Part shown: positions 6,085 to 12,902 of the stretch, one piece after another
How positions within the stretch are numbered: position 1 is the first letter of the stretch
Layout: the number at the start of each line of letters is the position of its first letter
NCBI GenBank assembly: GCA_964550325.1
Contig: CAZJYT010000024.1
Coordinates: 1-12,902, forward strand
Direction: 5' to 3'
Length of the DNA stretch: 12,902 nucleotides
Origin: CAZJYT01 sp964550325
GTDB taxonomy: Bacteria > Patescibacteriota > Minisyncoccia > Minisyncoccales > CAZJYT01
Position numbers and translations under genes: made by a program
The notes under the pieces: generated by a model
Told to the model about the DNA's origin: nothing
Databases searched by the model: none
The model's input: only the letters and a program-made list of their open reading frames with translations

Positions 6085-9000
6085 TAATTTTTTCTTAAAG
6101 GAGAAATATGTATTTTATTCCCTCTTTTCCGCCAAGAAATGGCTCTTAGGGCAGCTAAAGTCGTAGGAAGGGTAGTAAAATAAGAAATTTTGTTTAAAAT
6201 TAAAGCTCTTTGCAAGAAATACTCTTCTTTCTTTTTAAAATCTTCTGGAGAGGGAATAAGAATGACTAAATCAAATTTCTTGTTTTTAATGTAGTCTAAA
6301 ACATTGGGTTTCTTCTTCTGAGAAAGTTTATAAACCAAGGTAACAGGTATTTCTTTGTCTTTTATTCTTTTAGCTGTTCCTTCGGTGGCAAAGATTTTAA
6401 ATCCTAAAGAATGGAACCTTTTGGCAATTGCTGAAGGATCAATCTCTCTTCTCATTGAAAGCAAAACATTCCCTTTTAAGGGAAGCGAATTACCAACTGC
6501 CAATTGAGATTTTAAGAAGGCTTCTTCAAAGCTTCTCCCAGTTCCCATTACCTCTCCCGTAGATTTCATCTCAGGCCCTAAGATTATCTCTGCTTCTAAT
6601 TTGTCAAATGGCACAACCACTGCCTTGATGGCTATTTTCTTTGGTTTGAGAATCTGAGATTTCAGCTTTAACTCTTTTAATTTTTTTCCTAAAATTACCT
6701 TGGTAGCGATCTTCGCTAATGGAAAACCAGTAGCCTTACTAAGATAGGGAAGGGTGCGAGAAGCCCGTGGATTAATCTCTAAAACAAAACTCCTTCCTCT
6801 TTGAATGGCAAATTGAATATTGAAAACCCCTCTAATTTTTAAAGAAGTGGCGATTTTTTTTGTATATTCTACCATCTTTTCAACTTCTTTTTTTGTTAAA
6901 GAAAAAGGAGGAGTAACGCAACAGGCATCTCCCGAATGAACTCCTGCTTCTTCAATATGCTCCATAATTCCACAAATTAAAAGGTCTTTCCCGTCAAAAA
7001 TAGCATCAATTTCTGTCTCCTTAGCATTTTCCAAAAATTTATCAATTAAGACAGGTTTTTCTCTTTTCCAAATTGAAAAGGCTCTTTGGAATTTTTCTTT
7101 TAGCTCCTTCTCTTGATAAACTATCTCCATTTTTCCTCCACCTAAAACATAGCTTGGTCTAACAATCACCGGGTAATTGATTTTTTTTGCTATTTTCATC
7201 CCCTCTTTTAGATCTCTCACTATTTTGTGTTCCGGAACCAAAATTCTTAATTCTTTAGCAAACTGATAAAATTTTTCTCTATCTTCTCCAATATCAATAG
7301 CAGAGGTAGAGGTGCCTAAAATCTTTCCTCCTGCCTTTTCTAATTCAAAGCAGATGTTAATTGGGGTTTGCCCTCCTAATTGTAAAATTATTCCCTCTGG
7401 CTTTTCCTTCTCTACTACATTCAATACATCCTCCAAGGTCAATGGTTCAAAATAGAGCTTATCTGCTATCTCATAATCAGTAGAGACTGTCTCTGGATTA
7501 CAATTTATAATAATGGCTTCATAACCTTCTTCTTTGGCGGCAAGAATTGCCTGAACACAGCAATAATCAAATTCAATTCCTTGACCAATTCTATTAGGAC
7601 CAGACCCTAAGATTATCACCTTCTTCTTTTTTCTCACTCCAACCTCGTTTTCCTTCTCATAAGTGGAATAAAAATAGGGTGTTTCGGCAGCAAATTCTCC
7701 GCCGCAAGTGTCTACCACTTTATAAACGGGGCTTAGTCTAAAAGATTTTCTCTTTTCTCTGATGATATGCTCTTTTTTTATTTTTAATAATTTCGCCAAT
7801 TGAAGGTCGGAAAATCCCATTCTTTTTGCCAAAAGGAGAACCTCCTTTGGAATATTTTTTATGTTATATTTTTTAATTTTTTCTTCCATTTCTACAATAT
7901 TTTTAATTTTTTCCAAAAACCAGCTATCAATTTTGGTCAATCTCGCTATTTCTTTTATCTCCATTCCCTTTTTGAGAGCAGACTTGATAAAGAAAATTCT
8001 CTTAAAATGTGGTCTGGAGAGAAATTTTTTAATCTCTTTTAAGCGAAAATTTTTTTCTTCTTCTCCTTCTTCTAAGCCAAATTTTCCAATATCCAATCCT
8101 CTAACTGCCTTTTGGAGTGCTTCCTCAAAAGTTCTTCCAATTGCCATTACCTCCCCTACTGATTTCATTTGAGTAGTCAATAATCTTTCTGCTCTTGGAA
8201 ATTTTTCAAAAGCCCATCTGGGAATCTTTACCACTACATAATCTAAGGTAGGTTCAAAGGCAGAGAGTGTCTTTTTGGTAATGTCGTTCGGGATTTCATC
8301 CAAGGTTAATCCTACTGCTAATTTGGCAGCAATTTTGGCAATTGGAAATCCAGTTGCTTTTGAAGCCAAGGCAGAACTCCTACTTACCCTCGGATTAATC
8401 TCAATTACCAACATTTTTCCATCTTTAGGATTTAGGGCAAATTGAATATTCATCCCCCCAGCATCCACTCCTATTTTTCTAATAATCTTTATTGCCCAGT
8501 CCCGCATTCTTTGGTATTCCTTATCGGTTAAGGTTTGAGCGGGAGCAACGGTAATACTGTCTCCGGTATGAATACCCATGGGATCAAAATTCTCAATGGA
8601 ACAGATAATTACCACATTATCCTTTAAATCTCTCATTACCTCCAATTCATACTCTTTCCAACCAATAACCGATTTCTCAATCAAAACCTGAGAAATCCTA
8701 CTTGCCTTAAGTCCTCTTTCTACTATTTCCTCTAATTGTTTTTCATTAGTTGCTATTCCTCCACCCGTTCCTCCTAAGGTAAAGGCAGGACGCAAAACTA
8801 CCGGATATCCCAATTTCTCTGCCACTTTCTTTGCCTCTTTAAGAGAGGAAACTCCTTTGCTCTCTGGCACCTCTAATCCAATCTCTTCCATTGTTTTTTT
8901 AAAAAGGGTTCTATCTTCTGCCTTTTTAATGGCAGAAAGATTAGCTCCAATTAATTCAACTTTATACTTTTCCAATATTCCTTTCTCTGCTAACTCTGTA

Positions 9001-9296
9001 GAGATATTTAAAGCAGTCTGTCCACCCATGGTACTCAAAAGAGCCTGAGGTCTTTCTCTTTGGATAATTTTTTCAATAATTTCCGGAATGAGGGGCTCAA
9101 TATACACCCTATCTGCCATTTCAGGATCAGTTTGGATGGTGGCTGGATTGGAATTTACTAAAACTGTCTTATACCCTTCTTCTTTTAGGGCTTTACAGGC
9201 CTGGGAGCCTGAATAATCAAATTCGCAGGCTTGCCCAATAGTAATGGGTCCCGAGCCAATAATCATTATTTTTTTGATATCAGTTCTTTTTGGCAT
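6081..9296 (-). CDS. carB: carbamoyl-phosphate synthase, large subunit
   Basis: This 1071-residue protein is full length for CarB. It makes carbamoyl phosphate from bicarbonate, ATP and ammonia channelled from CarA, feeding pyrimidine and arginine synthesis. The two homologous halves are clear. The first has IMIIGSGPITIGQACEFDYS, GIHTGDSITVAPAQTL and EINPRVSRSSALASKATGFP. A linker of about 400-545 follows. The second half has VIILGSGPNRIGQGIEFDY, GVHSGDACCVTPPFSL and EINPRASRTLPYLSKATGFP. The C-terminal region (from about 930) is the MGS-like allosteric domain (FKIFATEGTAK). The start overlaps carA by 17 nt with no Shine-Dalgarno sequence, and the stop overlaps galU convergently (CTAA, 6081-6084). 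Confidence 0.97.
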   Translation of the reverse strand: MPKRTDIKKIMIIGSGPITIGQACEFDYSGSQACKALKEEGYKTVLVNSNPATIQTDPEMADRVYIEPLIPEIIEKIIQRERPQALLSTMGGQTALNISTELAEKGILEKYKVELIGANLSAIKKAEDRTLFKKTMEEIGLEVPESKGVSSLKEAKKVAEKLGYPVVLRPAFTLGGTGGGIATNEKQLEEIVERGLKASRISQVLIEKSVIGWKEYELEVMRDLKDNVVIICSIENFDPMGIHTGDSITVAPAQTLTDKEYQRMRDWAIKIIRKIGVDAGGMNIQFALNPKDGKMLVIEINPRVSRSSALASKATGFPIAKIAAKLAVGLTLDEIPNDITKKTLSAFEPTLDYVVVKIPRWAFEKFPRAERLLTTQMKSVGEVMAIGRTFEEALQKAVRGLDIGKFGLEEGEEEKNFRLKEIKKFLSRPHFKRIFFIKSALKKGMEIKEIARLTKIDSWFLEKIKNIVEMEEKIKKYNIKNIPKEVLLLAKRMGFSDLQLAKLLKIKKEHIIREKRKSFRLSPVYKVVDTCGGEFAAETPYFYSTYEKENEVGVRKKKKVIILGSGPNRIGQGIEFDYCCVQAILAAKEEGYEAIIINCNPETVSTDYEIADKLYFEPLTLEDVLNVVEKEKPEGIILQLGGQTPINICFELEKAGGKILGTSTSAIDIGEDREKFYQFAKELRILVPEHKIVRDLKEGMKIAKKINYPVIVRPSYVLGGGKMEIVYQEKELKEKFQRAFSIWKREKPVLIDKFLENAKETEIDAIFDGKDLLICGIMEHIEEAGVHSGDACCVTPPFSLTKKEVEKMVEYTKKIATSLKIRGVFNIQFAIQRGRSFVLEINPRASRTLPYLSKATGFPLAKIATKVILGKKLKELKLKSQILKPKKIAIKAVVVPFDKLEAEIILGPEMKSTGEVMGTGRSFEEAFLKSQLAVGNSLPLKGNVLLSMRREIDPSAIAKRFHSLGFKIFATEGTAKRIKDKEIPVTLVYKLSQKKKPNVLDYIKNKKFDLVILIPSPEDFKKKEEYFLQRALILNKISYFTTLPTTLAALRAISWRKRGNKIHISPLRKNY

Positions 9297-10377
9297 TATT
9301 CAATTCTGTCAAGATTTCATCAAAAAAAATCTCCCCATCATGGGGACCAGGATTAGCTTCTGGATGATATTGTAATGTTTTAATCTTAAATTTTTTATGT
9401 TCTAGCCCCTCAATGGTATTGTCATTTAAATTAATTTTTGTGATTTCAAATCCTATCTCTTTTAAATTCTCTTTAGACACCGCAAACCCATGATTTTGGC
9501 TGGTAATTATTATTCTTTTTGTTTTTAGATCCTTTACCGGCTGATTGCTTCCTCTATGTCCAAATTTCAATTTAAAGGTTTTAGCTCCTAAAGCCAAAGC
9601 AAGAATTTGATGACCCAGACAAATTCCAAAGAGTTTTACTTTCCCGATTAATTTTTTTACCTCCTCAATTGTTTCTTTTACCATCTTGGGATCTCCTGGT
9701 CCATTAGAAATTAAAACTCCTTCTGGCTTAAGACTTAAGATTTTTTCAGCTTTTGTATTATAAGGAACCAGGATTGGATTTATCTTTCTTTTAAGAAGAT
9801 TTTGCAAAATTGCTTTTTTTGCCCCACAATCAATAACTACCATTTTATGCCTTCCTCCTTTGACTTTAATTTCTTTTATCTTTTTTATGCTTACTTTTTC
9901 TACTAAATTTATTTCAGAAATGGATGGTAGCTTTCTTAATTTTTCTTTGAATCTTTCAAAAGAGGTAAGTTTCTTTTTTGAAACTATCAAGATAGCTTTC
10001 ATTGTTCCAAAGTTTCTGATCTTTCTTGTCAAAGCCCTGGTATCTATCTCAGAAAGAGTCGGAATCTCAAATTCTTCCAAGAAATCTTTAAGGGTCTTTA
10101 TCTTTTTATAATTCCTTGGTCTCTCACAAATTTCCCTAACTAAAACTCCCTCTGCCTGAGGGAACTTTGATTGAAAATCTTCTTTTCTCACTCCATAATT
10201 TCCAATTAAAGGATAGGTAAACATTAAAATCTGTCCCTTATAAGAGGGGTCTGTAATTGCTTCAGTGTAACCTGTCATTGAGGTATTAAAAACTACCTCC
10301 CCAAATACCTTCTTTTCCTTCCCAAAACCTTTTCCTTCTACAATTTCTCCATCTTCTAATATTAGGTATCCATTCAT
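9280..10377 (-). CDS. carA: carbamoyl-phosphate synthase, small (glutaminase) subunit
   Basis: This 365-residue glutamine amidotransferase subunit supplies ammonia to CarB. The N-terminal CPSase_sm_chain domain shows FGEVVFNTSMTGYTEAITDP (25-44) and the YGVR/EGVLVRE segments. The class I glutaminase domain starts near 175 and has the nucleophile C253 in GICLGHQ and the partner pair H338-E340 in QYHPE, so it looks active. Its start is poorly served: no Shine-Dalgarno sequence, and the ATG lies 9 nt after a terminator-like hairpin that ends 10 nt upstream of it. No promoter is evident in the 63-nt gap after rpiB. Expression probably depends on readthrough from rpiB. The carB start overlaps its end by 17 nt. 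Confidence 0.96.
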   Translation of the reverse strand: MNGYLILEDGEIVEGKGFGKEKKVFGEVVFNTSMTGYTEAITDPSYKGQILMFTYPLIGNYGVRKEDFQSKFPQAEGVLVREICERPRNYKKIKTLKDFLEEFEIPTLSEIDTRALTRKIRNFGTMKAILIVSKKKLTSFERFKEKLRKLPSISEINLVEKVSIKKIKEIKVKGGRHKMVVIDCGAKKAILQNLLKRKINPILVPYNTKAEKILSLKPEGVLISNGPGDPKMVKETIEEVKKLIGKVKLFGICLGHQILALALGAKTFKLKFGHRGSNQPVKDLKTKRIIITSQNHGFAVSKENLKEIGFEITKINLNDNTIEGLEHKKFKIKTLQYHPEANPGPHDGEIFFDEILTELNNAKKN

Positions 10378-10380
10378 AAT

Positions 10381-10403
10381 AAAAAACCCCCTTTTTTAGG
10401 GGG
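10381..10403 (-). terminator. intrinsic terminator or attenuator in the carA leader
   Basis: On the minus strand CCCCCT (10403-10398) pairs with AGGGGG (10392-10387) around an A5 loop, followed directly by six T (10386-10381). The T run ends 3 nt before the carA ATG. A second C6 run (10420-10415) could pair with the same G5 run. The preceding 26 nt (10423-10398) contain one purine only. It may end the rpiB transcript or act as a regulated attenuator for carAB. Confidence 0.75.
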
Positions 10404-10440
10404 AAATAAAGAAAGGGGGGAAACCCTAAAGAGACAAATC

Positions 10441-10896
10441 TTAAATCTTAATGTTTTCATTTTCATAAAGTGAGATTTTTTTAATTCTCCTCTTTTGTCT
10501 TCTTCTCTGGCTAAATTTAGCTCTAAGCCAAACTTTAACAATTTTTTTCATTTTGTCAAGAGATAAAAAATCAGCTGAGAGACATAAAATGTTGCAATTT
10601 GTATCTTCCTTAGAAAGTCTTGCCATTTTCTCATTTAGGCATAAACCTGCTCTTACTCTTTTAAATTTGTTTGCAGAAATTGACATTCCTATTCCAGAAC
10701 CACAAATTAAAATTCCCTTACTCTTTGGATCTTTACTCACTTTTTCTGCCACCCTTTTAGCAAAATCAGGATAATCATCATTGGGATCAAAAATAGTATT
10801 TCCCAAATCCAAAAATTTCACCCCCATCTCTCTCAAATATTTTTTTAATTCTTCTTTCTTTTTAAATCCTCTATGGTCAGCACCTAAATAGAGCAT
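10441..10896 (-). CDS. rpiB: ribose-5-phosphate isomerase B (RpiB/LacAB family)
   Basis: This 151-residue enzyme interconverts ribose-5-phosphate and ribulose-5-phosphate in the pentose phosphate pathway. Family features are the start MLYLGADHRGFKKK (D7, H8), DYPDFAKRVAEKV (41-53), and ICGSGIGMSISANKFKRVRA with C65 in the position of the catalytic cysteine. The tail RRRQKRRIKKI resembles the usual 'qRHqrRi..i'. One oddity: where most relatives have an HNDAN-type motif, this protein reads ARLSKEDTNCNILCL, so the active-site histidine is replaced by aspartate (D98). A LacA/B-like sugar-phosphate isomerase with altered specificity is possible. A -10 box lies 12 nt upstream; there is no Shine-Dalgarno sequence. 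carA follows 63 nt downstream. Confidence 0.9.
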   Translation of the reverse strand: MLYLGADHRGFKKKEELKKYLREMGVKFLDLGNTIFDPNDDYPDFAKRVAEKVSKDPKSKGILICGSGIGMSISANKFKRVRAGLCLNEKMARLSKEDTNCNILCLSADFLSLDKMKKIVKVWLRAKFSQRRRQKRRIKKISLYENENIKI

Positions 10897-10908
10897 AAAT
10901 AAATAATT

Positions 10909-10914
10909 ATTGTA
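10909..10914 (-). promoter_or_regulatory. probable -10 box of rpiB; short leader predicted
   Basis: On the minus strand TACAAT lies 12 nt before the ATG at 10896, predicting transcription from about 10902 and a 6-nt leader. The -35 region is occupied by the end of the short palindromic repeat (GTTACT, 10990-10985 side excluded; the proximal copy is at 10931-10936) and has no good consensus match. Confidence 0.5.
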
Positions 10915-10930
10915 CTATCTTTACCACTTC

Positions 10931-10990
10931 AGTAACGATTCCTGATAATTTTTTTGGTAAGGCATCTTGTCTCAGTATAAATTCGTTACT
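10931..10990. repeat. palindromic MITE-like element, short copy
   Basis: Perfect 8-bp terminal inverted repeats, AGTAACGA (10931-10938) and TCGTTACT (10983-10990), enclose a copy of AGGCATCTTGTCTC (10960-10973). This 14-mer also occurs in both arms of the 903-1122 element. Read toward rpiB, the copy aligns with the right arm of the long element for about 50 bp, through GAGACAAGATGCCT, an A-rich stretch, and GTTACTGAA.TGGT. It looks like a relative or deletion derivative that lacks the 116-bp centre. It fills the gap between ilvD and the rpiB promoter. Confidence 0.8.
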
Positions 10991-10996
10991 AAGTAG

Positions 10997-12754
10997 TTAG
11001 GGACTAGAAATAACATCTCTCATTACTGCGCCGAAATTGGCACTTAACACATTCTCGCTATATCTTCTCAACCAACCTCTTTTTATCTTGGGTTTGAAGG
11101 GTTTTAAATTTTTAAATCTTTTTTTGAATTCTGCTTGAGAAATTAAAAGCTCAATTTTTCTCTTTCTGACATCAATTCTTATTAAATCCCCGTTTTTCAC
11201 AACAGCTAAAGGTCCCCCTTCAGCAGCTTCAGGGGAAATATGTCCAATAGCTAATCCCCTTGTCCCTCCGGAAAATCTTCCATCAGTAATGAGAGCTGCT
11301 TTAATTTTTGTTCCCGAAATAGCTGAAGTAGGAGATAGCATCTCTGGCATTCCCGGACCCCCTTTAGGACCTTCATATCTTATCACCACTACCTCGCCTG
11401 CCTTGATTTTCCCTCCCCAAATTGCTCTGGTGGCTTCTTTTTCTTCATTAAAGCAAACCGCCCTTCCTTTAAAATGAAGCATCTCTCTTTCCACTCCTGC
11501 TGTTTTTACCACCGCTCCCTGGGGAGCTAAATTTCCATAAAGAATAGCTATTCCACCCGTGGGATAAAAGACATCTTCTCTTACTCTAATTATATTTCCA
11601 TCAGGATCAGGAGCCCTTTCAATCCACTCTTTCAATCTTTGACCCAAAACATTTTTGGTTTCTAAAGAAAGGGGAGCTCTTGTATATTTGGAGAGGGCTT
11701 TTAGAATTGCAGACACCCCTCCCACCCTGTGTAAATCCTCAATATGAACCTCTTTTCTTGAAGGTGAGAGTTTGCAAATTGTAGGTGTTTTTTTAGAAAG
11801 GGAATCTATTCTTTTTAAAGAGTATTTTATCTTTGCCTCAAAAGCCAAAGCCAAAAGGTGCAAACAGGTATTGGTAGAACCTCCCATTGCCAAATCTACT
11901 AAAAAGGCATTATCAATTGATTCTCTGGTCAAAATATTTAAGGGTCTAATTTTATTTTTTACTAAGTACTCAATTACATCTCCTGCTTTTTCTACTAATC
12001 TTATCCTTTCTGGATTTAAAGTGGTAATTCCTTTCTCTTTGTCAACCCATTTTTCTGCCAAAATGGTACCGTTTCCAGGAAGGGAAAGTCCCAAAACCTC
12101 AGCCAAACAATTCATCGTATTGGCAGTAAACATTCCCGAACAGCTTCCTGCCCCCGGACAAGAAGTTTCTGCCAATTTTATAATTTCTTTTTTGGAAATC
12201 CTTCCTGCTTTATATTTCCCTAATCCCTCAAATACAGAAATCAGATCCGTATTTCCTTTTCCTGCCAACATCGGACCTCCAGAAATGTAAAGAGCGGGAA
12301 TATTAAGCCGGACCATAGCATTAAGCATTGCGGGAACAATTTTGTCACAATTTCCAATCCCAATCCAACCATCGGGAGGATGAGCACAAATGATACTTTC
12401 TATCTGATCTGCAATCAATTCCCTTGAGGGCAAAGAATATCTCATTCCAAAATGACCCATGGCAATGCCATCACAAATGGCAGAACCAATATTACAATAC
12501 CAAACATTAAATCCCTTTTTCTTTAACCTCTCTACCAATTTTCTTCCCAGAACATCTAAATGGCAATGACCTGGAATATGATTGGTGTATGAATTGATTA
12601 CGGTAATGAAGGGCTTTCTTTTATCTTTTACCCTCTTTATTACTCCAGCTGCCTTTATTAAAGAAATGGCAGGTAAAAAATCTTCCTTTTCAGTAATAAG
12701 TTTACTTCCTTTTTCTTGAATTAACCTTAAATGTGAGTGAAGTGCTTTTTTCAT
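10997..12754 (-). CDS. ilvD: dihydroxy-acid dehydratase
   Basis: This 585-residue iron-sulfur enzyme dehydrates dihydroxy acids to the 2-keto acid precursors of valine, isoleucine and leucine. Signatures include KPFITVINSYTNHIPGHCHL (47-66), CDGIAMGHFGMRYSLPSREL, NCDKIVPAML (C126), SCPGAGSCSGMFTANTMNCL (C199, C205) and, near the C-terminus, DGRFSGGTRGLAIGHISPEA. The first cluster position reads PGH, as in E. coli IlvD, and not PCN as I recall for [2Fe-2S] plant-type enzymes, which hints at an oxygen-sensitive [4Fe-4S] form; this is inference. Length is normal. Its ATG overlaps the upstream ilvA stop as ATGA, with no Shine-Dalgarno sequence, so it is probably translated by reinitiation. Confidence 0.96.
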   Translation of the reverse strand: MKKALHSHLRLIQEKGSKLITEKEDFLPAISLIKAAGVIKRVKDKRKPFITVINSYTNHIPGHCHLDVLGRKLVERLKKKGFNVWYCNIGSAICDGIAMGHFGMRYSLPSRELIADQIESIICAHPPDGWIGIGNCDKIVPAMLNAMVRLNIPALYISGGPMLAGKGNTDLISVFEGLGKYKAGRISKKEIIKLAETSCPGAGSCSGMFTANTMNCLAEVLGLSLPGNGTILAEKWVDKEKGITTLNPERIRLVEKAGDVIEYLVKNKIRPLNILTRESIDNAFLVDLAMGGSTNTCLHLLALAFEAKIKYSLKRIDSLSKKTPTICKLSPSRKEVHIEDLHRVGGVSAILKALSKYTRAPLSLETKNVLGQRLKEWIERAPDPDGNIIRVREDVFYPTGGIAILYGNLAPQGAVVKTAGVEREMLHFKGRAVCFNEEKEATRAIWGGKIKAGEVVVIRYEGPKGGPGMPEMLSPTSAISGTKIKAALITDGRFSGGTRGLAIGHISPEAAEGGPLAVVKNGDLIRIDVRKRKIELLISQAEFKKRFKNLKPFKPKIKRGWLRRYSENVLSANFGAVMRDVISSP

Positions 12755-12902
12755 ATTAGATATTGATACAATAACTCATCTTCTTTAAGTTTTCGAAAAT
12801 TAAAACCAAATTTTTTCATTCTTTTCATTAAGGGAATTAAATCCTCCCTTTTTTGCAATTCAATCCCAATTAATACAGGTCCTTTTTCTTTTTCATTTTT
12901 CT
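12751..12902 (-). CDS. ilvA: threonine dehydratase (IlvA), C-terminal end (partial)
   Basis: An open frame enters at the window's right edge on the minus strand and runs 49 codons to TGA at 12751-12753. The residues GPVLIGIELQKREDLIPLMK, followed by RMKKFGFNFRKLKEDELLYQ, resemble the C-terminal ACT-like regulatory domain of biosynthetic threonine dehydratase, with its 'r.LvGi.v......l...L...Gy...dls.ne......' pattern. That enzyme makes 2-ketobutyrate for isoleucine and is feedback-controlled through this domain. The catalytic domain lies outside the window, so another ACT-domain protein is possible, but the 4-bp overlap with ilvD supports ilvA. Confidence 0.65.
   Translation of the reverse strand, partial: KNEKEKGPVLIGIELQKREDLIPLMKRMKKFGFNFRKLKEDELLYQYLI

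Noticed and set aside
10384..10391. GGGGG before carA as a Shine-Dalgarno sequence
   Set aside because: It is one arm of the terminator hairpin, is not GGAGG-like, and the 16S tail could not pair with it.
11772..12290. 172-codon plus-strand reading frame
   Set aside because: It is antisense to the well-conserved ilvD and has no recognisable domain; the same applies to the frames antisense to cca (1430-1783) and carB (7800-8172).
1..12902. CRISPR array, prophage, complete insertion sequence or integrase
   Set aside because: No regularly spaced repeats, transposase, integrase or phage structural genes were seen; the holin-like 4TM protein alone does not indicate a phage.

Overview
The window is an AT-rich stretch of bacterial chromosome with lysine-rich proteins, very short gaps and several overlapping genes. 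It carries the 3' end of a 16S rRNA gene, one tRNA, ten complete protein genes, the C-terminal end of an eleventh, and two copies of a palindromic repeat. The compact layout, the small zinc-ribbon bL28, the membrane-anchored solute-binding protein with a peptidoglycan-binding domain, and the deviant 16S 3' tail suggest an uncultured bacterium of the Patescibacteria (Candidate Phyla Radiation) type. That placement is inference. The carAB and ilvA-ilvD genes show more biosynthesis than is usual in that group.

Layout. Positions 1-200 (+): 16S rRNA 3' end, followed by a bidirectional terminator (298-345) and no 23S gene. Positions 479-826 (-): bL28 and a tRNA-Pro(GGG) behind one strong promoter. 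Positions 903-1122: a palindromic repeat. Positions 1155-6084 (+): a CCA-adding enzyme, then a promoter and a four-gene run of overlapping cistrons (4TM holin-like protein, secG, oligopeptide-type solute-binding protein, galU). Positions 6081-10914 (-): rpiB, a terminator or attenuator, then carA-carB, meeting galU tail to tail with a 4-bp overlap. Positions 10931-10990: a short second copy of the repeat. Positions 10997-12902 (-): ilvA (partial) and ilvD, overlapping by 4 bp.

The main observation concerns translation initiation. Helix 45 of the 16S rRNA is intact, but the tail after it lacks the anti-Shine-Dalgarno core: where E. coli has CCUCC this gene has UUCAA, within partly conserved flanks. 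None of the ten visible start codons has a convincing Shine-Dalgarno sequence, and all are ATG. Genes at the head of a transcript have a -10 box 8-13 nt before the ATG, which predicts leaderless or near-leaderless mRNAs. Every downstream cistron except carA overlaps the gene before it, which suits reinitiation by a terminating ribosome. carA is instead preceded by a pyrimidine-rich leader and a terminator hairpin, a layout that could allow pyrimidine-sensed attenuation.

Functionally the genes cover tRNA 3'-end maintenance and ribosome assembly, protein export and peptide capture at the membrane, UDP-glucose supply for surface sugars, pentose phosphate interconversion, carbamoyl phosphate synthesis (pyrimidines, arginine), and branched-chain amino acid synthesis.
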